DNA of 64,000 bases from Tetradesmus obliquus. Lineage: Eukaryota > Chlorophyta > Chlorophyceae > Sphaeropleales > Scenedesmaceae. The position numbers were made by a program, and so were the translations under genes. Shown here one piece after another: positions 1-11,770 of this stretch. How positions within the stretch are numbered: position 1 is the first letter of the stretch; the number at the start of each line of letters is the position of its first letter. Under the pieces are notes generated by a model. The model had not been told where the DNA came from. It did no database searches and saw nothing but the letters and a program-made list of their open reading frames with translations. The DNA lies in the NCBI GenBank assembly GCA_030272155.1, contig CP126201.1, forward strand, positions 1,116,001 to 1,180,000. Direction: 5' to 3'.

Positions 1-3000
1 CCAAAGGCGTACGCGTCCGCAGCACGCGTGACCCTGCTGCCGGCCCTGCAAGTATGGTTGATGAGATGTCGCCAGCAGAGCCCAGCGCTGTGTCAGGCAA
101 GCCAGACAAAGCAGCAGCAGCATGCCAGCAGGTGCTGCACCGCACCTCGAAGAGCTCCGGGGCCAGGTGTGTGACAGTGCCGGAGCCGCTGCGGTTGGTG
201 ATGTAGTACTTGCCCAGCAGCAGCTTCACCAGCCCAAAGTCGCCTGCAGCAGCATGAAGACATATACTCATGTTAGTGCTTGATTCTGTTGTTAAGAAGC
301 GCATGTGTTATTATGTTACACAGTTGACCCAGTCGATGACAGCAACGCAGCAGCTTCACCAACCCAGAGGCAGCTGCAGCGAAGCGCCATGAACAGCAGC
401 AGCTGAGCTTGAAAAGCAACACGGGCATGTACGCCACAGACTTATTGCATACACCTGCCACAGCAACTTACCCAGCTTGCAGTCAAAGCCTGTGGGGCTG
501 CTGGGGTTGGTCTTCAGCAGCACGTTCTCAGCCTGCAAACGCAGCAAAAGATGCAGTGCAGCAGCGCAGCACATCTAATCACTTTGGTTGCCTCACAGCG
601 CAGCTAGCAACCAATTCGAAACATGTGTAGCCGCAACGACCTCTGATGCATGCACAGGCTGTGACAAACATGGATGCAGCGCAGCAAGCTTCTCAATGTG
701 TGTGCCTTTCAAAACGTTTAGAATGGTTTTGACACCAGGTTTCATCACCAGCCAGGGCAGCCTGCAGAGCAGTGCTGCTGCTGCTGCTGCTGCCTACCTT
801 GACGTCGCAGTGGATGATGTTCATGCCGTGCAGGTACTGGATGCTGCGAGCCACCTCCAGCAGCACCTGCAGCAGCAGAGCGGCAGAAGTAGCAGCAGCA
901 CACGATTTGGAACAATACACTCTTTCAACACTTACTGAATCGGGCGTGCGCAGAGCAAGAACAGCACACTTCTCGATTAACGGCCATGCCCACCATTTGG
1001 CAGCTAGAAACTGACGCAATGCAGACCATTCTCCTACTGGACACACAACACACCCGCACCAAGAACAGAGGCATTATACATTTGCCAATACTGCGCAAAC
1101 TCCATCACACCATCAATAGTGATGACACCATGACCAGCAGTCGCATGTCCACCACCAGGACCTTGTCAACTGACACGCAAGATTGCCCAATCAATCCATC
1201 ATAAGCCATGCGACGCACCGTGACCAGCAGCCGCATGTCCACCACCAGCCCCTTGTTGGCGGTGCGCTTGTGCAGCAGCCCGCGCCGCATCGCCTGCCGC
1301 AGGTTGCCCTTGTCGCACACCTGACGCAGCAGCAGCAGCACAGCCAAGATGTGAGTCATGTTCAGAAGCCACATCGCCTGCCGCAGGTTGCCCTTGTCGC
1401 ACACCTGACGCAGCAGCAGCAACACAACGATGCCGGAAGATGTTGTCAGAAGGATTGCATGTGGATGCATGCAAACAGGATAGCGACACTGACGCTGACG
1501 ACTAGCGACGCTGACGAAGCCCACCAGGACGTGTTACGGGTGATGCTGATGCAGCAGGCACCAAAGCTCCACTTCAAAGCATGCCTTGGCTCACGGTAAC
1601 GAAGCAGCGCAGTGCGCGCGCGCAGCCGCAGTGCCACGTGTGCACTGCAACACAACGCAATGCAGCTGTCTACACATCAGTCACAGCAACAGCCTCCCTC
1701 TATTTGCAAAGCCAAAGGCCGGCACCAGATGCGGTCACTGTGGCAGCAGCAGCAGCAGCAGCGCACCTCCATCACCACGATGTTGCACAGCGAGGAGCAG
1801 CCCGTGACCAGCGGGATGCTGCCGTCCCAGGCAGGCCTGAAGCGCCGCTTCACGTTGTCAGGGCCAGGTGGGCCGCCAGGCACTGCAGGACACACACAGC
1901 AGCAGGCAGATCACACACGTTACTGCCAGACACTGCCAGATTGCCAGGCAAGATAGTGCGCGGCAGGCCTGAGGCAGCAGAGCAGCAGCAGCAACATAAG
2001 TAATGGCGGAGGACATGTGAAGGGTGATGATCGTGCAGCGAGGAGCAGCCCGTGACCAGCGGGATGCTGCCATCCCAGGCAGGCCTGAAGCGCCGCTTCA
2101 CGTTGTCAGGGCCAGGTGGGCCGCCAGGCACTGCAGGACACACACAGCAGCAGGCAGATCACACACGTTACTGCCAGACACTGCCAGATTGCCAGGCAAG
2201 ATAGTGCGCGGCAGGCCTGAGGCAGCAGAGCAGCAGCAGCAACATGAGAAATGGCGGAGGACATGTGAAGGGTGATGATCGTGCAGCGAGGAGCAGCCCG
2301 TGACCAGCGGGATGCTGCCGTCCCAGGCAGGCCTGAAGCGCCGGTTCACGTTGTCAGGGCCAGGCGGGCCGCCAGGCACTGCAGGACACACACCAGCAGG
2401 CAAAACACGCACGTTACCAACAGATCATAGGCACAATCTGGTGTACGCAGGCCGGAAGCGGCAGAGCAGGTTGTCAGAGCCAGGCGGGCCGCCAGGCACT
2501 GCACAGAGCAAAGGGCAGACGCAACAGACACATGCGTGTTGCAAGCTGTTGAGGGCACCAGCCATGGCATAGGGCAACGTTTGTGTGGTTCCCTAACGAC
2601 AATCAGCGCCAACGCTTGCTGTGCAGCTGCCGTGCATTCTATGCTTGCATGCTGCACTGGGAGTAGTCCCCTTCTACAGTATCCTACACCATCTCCAGAG
2701 CGCAGTGCAGTGGGCTAAATTATGATGATGAAAAGCACCAAAGCTGCCACCTCAAACAAACAGCCTAGCCGACTCACCCACCTCCTCAACCATGTCAGTG
2801 TAGACGGCCTACACCAAACCGATGTGAGGCGTGGATTGCTGCTGCCAGAAACCGTGAAACGCAAGCAAAACACGATGGCAAGCAAAACAGTCAGCTCACC
2901 GGCCTCCTCCACCATGTCGCTGTACACGGCGTACACTCGACTGAATTTTGGAGTGCATTGCTGCTGCCAAAGAATTCAAACGCCAGGGCACTTGACAACA

Positions 3001-4815
3001 AACAAATGCAGCTCACCGGCCTCCTCCACCATGTCGCTGTACACCGCGTACACTAGACCGAAGTTTGGAGTGCATTGCTGCTGCCAAAGAATGCAGACGC
3101 CAGGGCACTTCACAACAAACAAAGTTAAGCTCACCGGCCTCCTCCACCATGTCTGTGTACACCGCGTACACGCGCACCACGTTAAGGTGCCGGATGGTGG
3201 TCAGCACAGCCATCTCCATCGCGTTCTTCATCAGCTGCCGCTCATGCATCTGCACATACATCACCTGCAGTACGACCAGGTACAAAACGTTGCAGCATTG
3301 GCAGCAGCAGCAGCAATGTTGTCATTTCCATCGAGTTCTTCATCGCTTCACCATCATGCATCTGCACATACATCACCTGCAGTACGATCGGAATAAAGAA
3401 GTTGCAGCAGAGGTGGCAGCAGCAGGAGCAGACGTGTTGGTCATCTCGATTGCGGTCTTCATCAGCACTGAGCATGCAGGCATTCACACAGCATACCATA
3501 AGTCTGACAACCACCGCACCTTGATGGCAGCCCCGGAGCCCTTCCAGTTGCCGGAGAGACGCTGCAAGCACACTACAACACGTGTTCAGCGCACACCGCA
3601 CCTTGATCGCAGCCGCGGAGCCCTTCCAGTTGCCGGAGAAGACGCTGCCAAAGCCGCCGCGGCCTATCAGGCGGTGCAACTCCAGGTCCTCAATGAAGCC
3701 GGCATCCCTGCAGTGAACAAAGCACAGCAGTGAAACACAGCAGATTGTAGATGTAACTCATGCACTGTTGTTCTCTGCAAACTAATCAGCCTTTGCAGGT
3801 CCTCAATGAAGCCGGCATCCCTGCAGTAACCGAAATACAATAAGCCGTGGATGTTACCAAACTTGTGATGTTTCATAGAACACAATCAGCCTGTGCAGCT
3901 GCAGGTCTCAATGAAGCCGGCATCCCTGCAGCAAACGAAACACAACAAGCATTGGCTGTGACAATCGCTCTGATGTGTCATAAATTACAACCAGCCTGTG
4001 CAGCTCCAGGTCCTCGATGAAGCCTGCATCCCTGCAGTAAAACACAACAAGCTGTGAAAGTGACAAATGCAGTGATACCGTAACACAACATGCTCAGCAT
4101 CCGACCTCTAGGCCCTCGATGTAGCCCATGCCCCTGCATGTATTGACAGTAAAAACAAGTTGACTAAGTCAGGTACATAGACACCTTGTCCTTTGTGTGC
4201 TCCAGCTGCTGCTGCAATGCATGCAAGCCAAGCCTTACTAACAAACGCATCTTGAGCCGCAAGCCGCACCTGTTCTCCTTGTCTCGCACTCTGTCCTTCA
4301 ACCGCTGCACCTGCTGCCGCAGCATCTCCACCATGCTGCTGGTGGTCATTGCCTCCCGGATGGCCCCCGCACGCCGCCGCCCACACTGTGCCATGCGAGC
4401 AAACTGTAGCAAACACACCACCCCCGCACCTGTTCTCCTCGTCTCACACTCTGTTTTTCGCGCATGGCACCTGCTGCCGCCATGCAATGAAGCCAAACAC
4501 TACTAGCCAACACCTTCAAACCGCAACCGCACCTGTTCTCCTTGTCCCGCACGCGGTCCTTGGAGCGCTGCACCTGCTGCCGCAGCATCTCCACCATGCT
4601 GCTGGTGGTCATCGCCTCTCGTATGGCCCCAACAGACGGCCCAGGCTGCCGGCTGCTGCCAGCGCTCACACCACTGCCATGAGAGGGAACTCCAGAGCCC
4701 TGCTTTAGCAGTGCGGCTGGCGTGGCTGCCCCTGCATGCTCCGGCCGCTGCAGCCCAACTGCTACAGCTGCCGAGGAGCAGGATCCTGTGGGCGCCAGGT
4801 CATAGGGAGACGCAC

Positions 4816-4849
<34 letters not shown>

Positions 4850-7800
4850 GGTGTCCGACGTAGGGGATGCGACGCCGGAGCCGGCGCGAGCAGCAGCAGC
4901 AGCAGCGCTGCCAGACAGGGGGCCTGAAGCTGCTGAGTTGATGCTGCCGGCCCTCCAGGAGTCTCCTGAAGGCGCGATGGGCCCTATTGAGGCAGCGCGG
5001 GGCGTGGAGGGCTCCAGCTTGGAGTCTCTGCGCTTGCTTTTGCGCTGCGGGAACAACAACAGCGTTACAGAAAGCAGTGCAGCAGCACAGAGCATGTGGG
5101 CCAAGATGCGGAGGGACTGCAGAGTGGTTGCGTTGAGGGCTCCAGCTTGGAGTCTCTGCGCTTGCTTTTGCGCTGCGGGAACAACAACAGTGTTACAGAA
5201 AGCAGGGCAGCAGCACAGAGCATGTGGGCCAAGATGCGGAGGGACTGCAGAGTGGTTGCGTTGAGGGCTCCAGCTTGGAGTCTCTGCGCTTGCTTTTGCG
5301 CTGCGGGAACAACAACAGCGTTACAGAAAGCAGGGCAGCAGCACCGAGCACGTTGGCGAAGATGCAGAGGGATTGCAGAGTGGTTGCGTGGAGGGCTCCA
5401 GCTTGGAGTCTCTACGCTTGCTTTTGCGCTGCGGTGCGCAACGCGGTCAACTGAAAGCAGTGCAGCGGCGCAGAGCCAGTGGGCTTGTTCCAGTAGATGA
5501 AGCTCAAAGTCCTGAAGGTTTGCCCTGCTGCACGGCACCCTTCCATGACCCCTAAAGATGCAAACACCTCCAGCAGGTCCATCCAAGCAGCGCCAGGCTG
5601 GCCTGCTGCATGCTGTGCCAGCTTCCTGGTTACACAGATCGGCCCACACTCTGCTACAGGCGTCCTGATCCATCCACCCTCTGGCCTCAAGCACCCCACC
5701 CCTAAGTACTTGACAAAAGGTATATCCATTTGGCGGTTTGTCCCTTGGGGACTTTTAGCCGACGTTTAGCGCTTTCACAGCAGGTGAAGAGGGTAGTTGA
5801 CTGCAGCAGCTCGCCCCTAACCAATATGCAAGCCTCCGGACCCATCCACCTTCTGGCGCGCATGTACCCCGTCCAAAATAACATTATATGGCAAAGCACA
5901 TATGACATGCTCACCTCCAGCAGGTCCATCCAAGCAGCGCCAGGCTGGCCCGCTTCATGCTGCGCCAGCTGCCGCTGAGCAGCCCGCCCCTAGAGAGTGC
6001 TGCAAGCCTCCGGACCCATCCGCGTTCTGGCGCTCACGTACCCCATCTTAAATTACTAAACATGACAAAATATGACAAAACACAAATGACATGCTCACCT
6101 CCAGCAGGTCCGTCCAAGCAGCGCCAGGCTGGCCTGCTTCATGCTGCGCCAGCTGCCGCTGCAGCAGCCCGCCCAGGCCCACCAGCAGCTCCTTGGCCTT
6201 TGAAAAGCCCGGGCCCTCGCTCCACGGCTGCTCGTGCGTTACATACAGCCCGCCAAACTGCCGCGAGTCGACCAGCAGCGGGACGACCACGATGCTGCTC
6301 ACAATGTCCTCGTCCTCGACAAACACGTCATGAGCAGGCTCGCTGACACCCTGCAGCAGAATACAGCAGTCGCAGCGGCAGCACATCGCACAAAAGGCAG
6401 TGGGCCTTATATGGGTGCGGCGAGATACGTGCTTTGCTGCCGCCTGTGCTGGCTTTGAAGCCTGCAGCACACCAGCCGTGACACCCCAGCATACGCAGCC
6501 TGGCCGTTGCTGCAAGACTCAAGCAGGCCCCAGGCAACATGTGTCCAGCCGCTTGACAAGCTGCTTGACCGAGCCAAGCAGCAACCCAGACCTCTAGGTA
6601 CAACTCCGTGTTGCACGCTGTGCGCTGCGCACGAATGGTTGAAGCTACAGATGCATCATGTACATAAACTGCCATGTACATAAACTGCCAAACGTTTGCC
6701 GTACCTCTAGATAAGACACAGTGTTGCGCACAGTGCGCGGCGCGTGCCGCTCCAGTGCATCCAGCAGCAGCGTGTTTCCCGCATTGATGCGCAGCAGCGT
6801 GAGCTCGTCTTCTGCCGCTGCTGCTGCAGCTGCCATGGTAGAGCCTCCACTGATGCTGCCGCGCTGCGGCTGTCCTTCTGCAGGAGGATCACAGGAGCAC
6901 CAAGAATTGGACATACGGTTGGTGCGTACTGTTGAAGTATGTGAAGCTGATGAGAGGATGCACGCATCACCCCAGGCAAATGACGTACAGCCATGGAGCA
7001 CACACCTTAAACTGCCAAGACATCATGCAGAGAGTGCCTAGATCCACTTGCACCATGCGTGGTTCGCGGCAAACAGCAGCACACACCACCATTCCTGTGC
7101 TCTGCAAGCTGTGACTGGAGCCGCAGCAACAAACGAGCGCACAGCCGAGGCCCCCACCTGCATACACCGGCTGCCGAACCCTGGTGGCGTTGCTGCCGCT
7201 GCTGCTGTGCCTCGCATGCAGCAGCAAGATGTGCTGGCTGTCTGGACTCAGCAAGCCCAGCCGCACCCCAAGCGTGAGGTTGGTGTAGGAGCTCAGCAAC
7301 GGGCCAGCAGCCTGCAGCAGCAGAAAGATGCAGCGGCAGCATGTTGTTGTCTTTGAACAAACAAACAAAAGCAGGTGCGAGCGTGTGCCATATGCATATG
7401 CCTGTTTCTGGTTGCAGTGTGATGCCAACAACACATGCAACTTGCAGCACAACTGGACGCACTGCATCATAGCGGCATGTTGACTGGCGCAAGCCAGGCC
7501 AAACATCACTTCCACTTCCTGCCTCCAGCTCAACCTGCTGGCATACCATCCTGGCAGGCAGCAGAGCTGACACAGACCACACGCCGCACCTGCAGCAGCG
7601 CGGTGATGAAGGCGGCGCTGCTGCGCGTGTCCTGCAGCCGCAGCAGCAGCTCCACCAGCTGGCTCATGATGGGGCTGCGCAGCATGCGCACCAAGCCTGT
7701 GCACACGATGCTCAGCAGCAGCTGCCACCTGCTTGCAAGAATGTAGAGGCACAAACAGCAGCAGCAGAAGCAACAAACAGCAGCAGTGAGTGCATGTGTG

Positions 7801-10223
7801 CTCCACCAGCTGGCTCATGATGGGGCTGCACAGCACACGCACCAAGCCTGTGCACACGATGCTCAGCAGCAGCTCCCACCTGCTTGCAAGAATGTAGAGG
7901 CACAAACAGCAGCAGCAGAAGCAGCAAACAGCAGCAGTGAGTGCATGTGTGCTCCACCAGCTGGCTCATGATGGGGCTGCGCAGCACGCACACCAAGCCT
8001 GTGCACACGATGCTCAGCAGCAGCTCCCACCTGCTTGCAGGAAGACACAGCGGCAGCAGCGAACACCAGCAGCAGCGCAGTGTGAGTGCATGTGTGCTTG
8101 CACTTGCCCCATGCACACAGTGCTCAGCAGCAGCTCCCACCTGCTTGCAGGAAAGCACAGGGGCAGCAGCAGTGAGTGCATGTGTGCAGCCCCGTGCACA
8201 CAATTGCTCAGCAGCAGCTCCCACCTACTTGCAGGGAAGCACAGGGGCAGCAACAAACAGCAGCAGTGACTGCATGTGTGCAGCCCTGTGCACACAATGC
8301 TCAGCAGCAGCTCCCACCTGCTTGCAGGAACGCAGAGGCACAAACAGCAGCAGCGGCAGTGAGTGCTCTGTCGATGGGCATCAGTGCAGTGTAGCCGGCC
8401 GCATGGAAACAGCGCATTGATAGCTGGAGGCGACAGCTGTGCGCCAGCAGGGCTAAGCAGCGCAAGGCGATTGCAGGCATGCGCCCGCAGAGCAAATGTG
8501 CGGATGCCAGGACCCATCACACTGCCCAAAGAATGGCTGCAGATTGGTGGCAGAAGAGCAGCATCAAAGATCCAATTTTAGGACGGCAGCGCCTTCGGGT
8601 CACCCACGGCATAAAGAAGGAACCAGCACATGTGTTCTTGATGCACGTGTGTGCGAAGTGCTGCCTGCTCACATGCTTTCCCACGCTCAACACCGAAACT
8701 GCCAGCCGGAAGCTGCACAAGGCGAGCATCAACGAAATAAAGGCACAAATCAAGGCAGCAGCGCGCACCAGTACTCCATGAAAGCGCCGTGCCGCTTGCT
8801 TGCCAGCCCCACCACCCCCAGCAGCCCATCTTGGCCAGTCACAGGCACAGCCATGAATGTGCGCAGCCCTCCTTCGTGGTAGAACAGCTTCCAGTCCTGC
8901 AGGGCAGGCGTCGGGCAACAAGTTACGTAGCATATTTTGAGTGGACAGCAACAGCAACAGATGGCAAGAAACAGGCGCTTTGTTAGTGACACGCGTCAGC
9001 CCTGCAAGAGGAGGTTCGGTGCAGCATACTGCCCGCGTCTGTCAACTGTCTCTGGACTCCGCAGGTCAAAGAAGGTTTGACCTGCTTGCGCTTGTGATGC
9101 CCAACAACTTAATACAGCGAGACACACGCCTGGCTGCAAACTACCATTTGTTGACCATGAAACAGCCAGCACAGCAACCCACCTCAGGAAGTGCCTCTGC
9201 TTCTGCATCTGTTGCTGCAGTGCGGTACAGCGCCTGCGGCAGCGTGCGCTGCACAGTGAACCATCCTGCAGACGTGCTGCCACCACGCAGCACCAGCTGC
9301 TGCTGCAGCAGTGCGCTTGCAGCGGCTCCTTGTGCTGCCACTAGCAGGGCCACACCGGGCTGGCTGCCGCAGGCTGTAAGACTGCAAAACCCAGATGAAA
9401 CAGGCGCGGTGATCATGCTGGGCCAATATATAACGTGCAGCTGGTCATCGCGCACACCTACTGCACGCGCTTGCTGTTGTCCCTTTCGTATGGTGTTGTG
9501 GTTGGCGGTTGAAACATGTAAGCCACACACACTCCTGCCACGTCGTCTAAACGTTTGCTGCAACTGCTGGTTCCACAATCTAACAGGCTCAGAAGGTGAT
9601 GGTCATGTTGTGCTGCAAATGGCGAGGCGAAGCACAGGCCTGGCACATGCAAGCAGGTGCAGGCTGTATCTGACCCAAGCAGTGCGCGGGCCCACCTGAC
9701 AGAGTCTGCTGCTGCAGTTTTCAGTGCCCCTAGCAGCACCTTTGCTGCTTCGTCACATGCCTCCGGGCCCTCAGCACCGCTGAGCAGTAAGTCTTGCAAG
9801 ATACCTTTGACCTGTGACCGTGCAGCAAACGCAGGATTGAATCAACGCTGCTGTGATTGGCTGTTGCATCATCTACACACTTCTGCAGGTGTGCAGCAGT
9901 TGCACAGTGCTGAGGCAGGCATGGCAGACGCAGTCAAGTGCTGTTGGTTCACACCCAAAACGTCCATGTCGAACTGTGGTCTTTGATTGGTGCGGGGCTG
10001 GACATGCAAGTTGCAGCACCGCTCACACCTTTTGCATAACAGGAGTCTCCTGCTGAGCTGCTTGCTGCTGGGCTGCTTGCGCTTGGTCTGCATCCTTGAC
10101 AGCTTCCTGCGCCCTTGAACGGTCGCAGGCATTCACATCAACAGCATTGCTGACGGTAGAAGCATGCTTTCGGTCCGATTCGCTGGGATCGGGTGTCTCC
10201 GGCTTAGATGTCGCACAGCCCAT
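1..10223 (-). CDS. N-myristoylated GAF-domain TKL-type Ser/Thr protein kinase (C-terminus cut by window edge)
   Basis: Predicted membrane-tethered signalling kinase that would phosphorylate Ser/Thr residues of unknown targets. Exons: 10029-10223, 9696-9811, 9183-9381, 8769-8896, 7590-7728, 7158-7311, 6705-6877, 6099-6350, 4533-5044, 3602-3707, 3135-3264, 1767-1882, 1219-1320, 798-866, 472-532, 141-243, <1-45; every junction is GT-AG and phase-consistent, giving about 866 residues in the window. The start ATG at 10223 opens MGCATSK, a Gly2 myristoylation plus Cys3 palmitoylation signal. Residues about 105-460 hold two GAF-like regions (one with RTFMAVPVTGQDGLLGVVGL, one with SSIVVVPLLVDSRQFGGLYV). 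Residues 460-620 are a low-complexity linker ending in a short coiled coil. The kinase domain from about 625 shows GRGGFGSVFSG, lysine in AAIK, HCDVKAENVLL, GDFGLVKL, LAPELFE and DAYAFG, so the catalytic residues are present (HRD reads HCD). GAF ligand unknown. Introns carry many exon-edge copies listed separately. Confidence 0.85.
345..382 (-). repeat. Decayed acceptor-edge copy of kinase exon 141-243
   Basis: A degenerate copy of the DFG-bearing exon start (FGLVKLL region at 221-243) lies about 115 bp upstream in the preceding intron, on the same strand. It still ends in a CTGCAG acceptor-like site, but the DFG is lost. Confidence 0.6.
1133..1165 (-). repeat. Donor-edge copy of kinase exon 1219-1320
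   Basis: The last bases of the exon coding LVVDMRLLV are repeated inside the downstream intron with substitutions. An acceptor-edge copy of the same exon start (VCDKGNLRQAM) lies at 1366-1411 in the upstream intron, so this exon is flanked by a decayed echo on each side. Confidence 0.6.
1883..2500 (-). repeat. Tandem acceptor-edge copies of kinase exon 1767-1882 (248-bp unit)
   Basis: The exon start (PGGPPGPDN region) and its acceptor recur with edges at 2130, 2378 and 2498, against the functional edge at 1882. Two steps are exactly 248 bp; the last is 120 bp and truncated. The first two copies are near identical to the functional exon over about 95 bases. Only the 1882 copy continues into the reading frame and ends at the GTGCGC donor. 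Confidence 0.85.
2770..3075 (-). repeat. Three donor-edge copies of kinase exon 3135-3264
   Basis: The exon end coding VYTDMVEEAG and the GTGAGC donor recur with donor edges at 3017, 2900 and 2778, about 118 bp apart. The copy farthest from the exon is the most degraded. An acceptor-edge copy of the same exon (VMYVQMH region) also lies at about 3320-3385. Confidence 0.8.
3515..3565 (-). repeat. Donor-edge copy of the glycine-loop exon 3602-3707
   Basis: The exon end coding GNWKGSAAAIK and its GTGCGG donor are repeated about 75 bp into the downstream intron with a few substitutions. The functional copy is the one continuous with the GRGGFGSV loop. Confidence 0.7.
3775..4140 (-). repeat. Four acceptor-edge copies of the glycine-loop exon 3602-3707
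   Basis: The exon start coding DAGFIEDLELHRL with its CTGCAG acceptor recurs with edges near 3820, 3925, 4031 and 4133 (functional edge 3707), a spacing of about 102-113 bp. Divergence rises with distance from the exon. Together with the donor-edge copies at 4255-4500 this leaves almost none of the 825-bp intron unexplained. Confidence 0.85.
4255..4500 (-). repeat. Two donor-edge copies of kinase exon 4533-5044
   Basis: The exon end coding REAMTTSSMVEMLRQQVQR and KDRVRDKENR, with its donor, recurs with donor edges at 4430 and 4270. The 4270 copy keeps over 90 bases of the exon and is itself open. The short LEHTKDK stretch at about 4190 beside it is out of phase with the flanking exons, so I do not count it as coding. 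Confidence 0.75.
5100..5465 (-). repeat. Three acceptor-edge copies of kinase exon 4533-5044, exact 128-bp period
   Basis: The exon start coding RKSKRRDSKLEPS and about 75 bp of intron recur with edges at 5172, 5300 and 5428 (functional 5044). All three steps are exactly 128 bp. Similarity is very high, so these are recent duplications. Confidence 0.9.
5560..5995 (-). repeat. Two donor-edge copies of kinase exon 6099-6350
   Basis: The exon end coding QHEAGQPGAAWTDLLE recurs with donor edges at 5915 and 5568 in the downstream intron. The nearer copy keeps about 80 exon bases plus the donor. Confidence 0.75.
6585..6645 (-). repeat. Donor-edge copy of kinase exon 6705-6877
   Basis: A degenerate repeat of the exon end coding RTVRNTVSYLE, followed by a donor-like GT, lies about 110 bp inside the downstream intron. 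Confidence 0.6.
7785..8335 (-). repeat. Five acceptor-edge copies of kinase exon 7590-7728, progressively shortened
   Basis: The exon start coding LLLSIVCTGLVR with its acceptor recurs with edges at 7879, 8030, 8140, 8224 and 8317 (functional 7728). The first two steps are 151 bp and carry about 90 exon bases; the next steps are 110, 84 and 93 bp and carry only 20-50 exon bases. None keeps the exon 3' half or donor. Confidence 0.85.
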
Positions 10224-10456
10224 GTTCAAGTATTATTCGGTTATTTACTAGCACTGACAGCTACAGGCCGCACTGAACAGCCCGCACACACGGGGTCGAA
10301 GTTCGAAACCCACACCCGCATCAATCGTGTGTGTTGGCTCGCATCAGGTATGTTTGACAACAGTTCAAAACACAAAGACTGCGTTACTAAGTTGCCTTTG
10401 GCCGTCATTGTGTCCACCGCGACCGGGGCGGAACTGTGACGCAGCCCCAGAACCCC

Positions 10457-10818
10457 AGCTGTGGCTGAAGATTTCATCATCATCATCATATAAAGAAAGT
10501 TGCCGAATTGCATTTATTACAAGCATAAGCATCATGCAACATAATGCGCACTCACATGGCAAGAAGTGGTCCCCCGAAAGGCCACCATGGCTACTGAACC
10601 TCAGATTAGCATGTGCAGCTCCTGCTTCTGCTCCTATGTCGTCTAGTATTACCTGCAATCATAACAACACCTGGTCAGCGCCGTCCCGAAGAGCCACGAT
10701 GCCCTTCGGGGGCAACGGCACTGACAGTCTTCGATCCTCTTGTAGTCCTTGGTAGCCTGGGTAGTGACACCTTGTCAGTAACTCCTGTTACCATTTAAGC
10801 TGTGGCTGAAGATTTCAT
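10457..10818 (-). mobile_element. Short retroposon (SINE/non-LTR-like) with 21-bp target-site duplication
   Basis: Identical 21-bp direct repeats at 10457-10477 and 10798-10818 flank a 320-bp insert. On the minus strand the insert ends in four tandem ATG units right against the repeat, the kind of simple-repeat 3' tail left by target-primed reverse transcription. No ORF of note lies inside, so it is nonautonomous or 5'-truncated. A diverged relative of its 3' part appears at about 50285-50345. Confidence 0.6.
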
Positions 10819-11737
10819 GTAAGAGATTTGGTGGAGAAACCATCAAACCGGAGAAGAGCTGCCCAGCCAGCTGATGCTCGAACTCAGCTTGCGATGCTGT
10901 TTACTGTAGTTGCCACAGCTTCAGCTGCAGGCACTGTACAGTGGCACCACATGTGGCACCAGCCCCAACTGGTGCTGTCCAAGCTTTCTGCACACTTCAA
11001 CTGTCCTGTGACAGCCAGATCCAATGAACTCAAGGCCAGAGTCAGTCCAAGTTAACAACATCCGTTTTGAATGGCTGGATCACAGCCATTACCAACCACG
11101 GCCGATTGGCCAAGCTCTGAAAATGCGGTGCGTTACCGCACCGGTGAGTGTGGCAATACGTCACGTATGTGCAGTGCACCGCCACGCCTGTGACAACAGG
11201 GAGCACCGACACTGAGCGCCCAGCGGACCAAGCGCGATGCTGTTGACGGACGACATGTACTGCCTCTGCCGCCCAAGCACACACAACCAATCAATTGGCA
11301 GACTCCAACACCTCCAACCACATGCACACTGTGCATGGCAACATTAATAGCCGCCATACTCGCTTCTGGCAGCAGCCTGTGCCAGCGCTGCTGCAGAGAC
11401 ACTGGTGCCAAGGAGGTTGCCTGCAGAAAAGTGATGCAAAGCAACGCACAGCGCGAATAAACCAAACAATGGGCCTCTCCTGGCTTCCACATGCCCACAG
11501 TATGTGGTGTGTCGACACAGGGAGAGGATTATCCAGCTGTTTTCACCCCAAAAAGGGGCAACATGCTTAAATCCAGTGACAAGTGTGTATGCGTATGCGT
11601 GAAACTGTGTTACTGTACGGGGTAAGAATGCACTGCCAGTACAGCGCATGCGTGGAAGTGCAAAGCAAACGCAGCTGAATACTTGCCGCATTCGTGTCAC
11701 GTATGCGGCAGAGGCACTGCAGAATAGTGTGCGGCTT

Positions 11738-11738
<1 letters not shown>

Positions 11739-11768
<30 letters not shown>

Positions 11769-11770
11769 CA
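11739..11770. repeat. ACGC tetranucleotide microsatellite
   Basis: Eight or so tandem ACGC units followed by a few CA units. No coding context. Confidence 0.9.

Noticed and set aside
4164-4250. Extra kinase exon coding LQQQLEHTKDK
   Set aside because: Joining it would break the phase between exons 4533-5044 and 3602-3707, which otherwise fit as ENR followed by DAGFIEDLE.
10295-10315. tRNA T-loop-like GTTCGAAACC
   Set aside because: No acceptor, D or anticodon arms can be folded around it on either strand.
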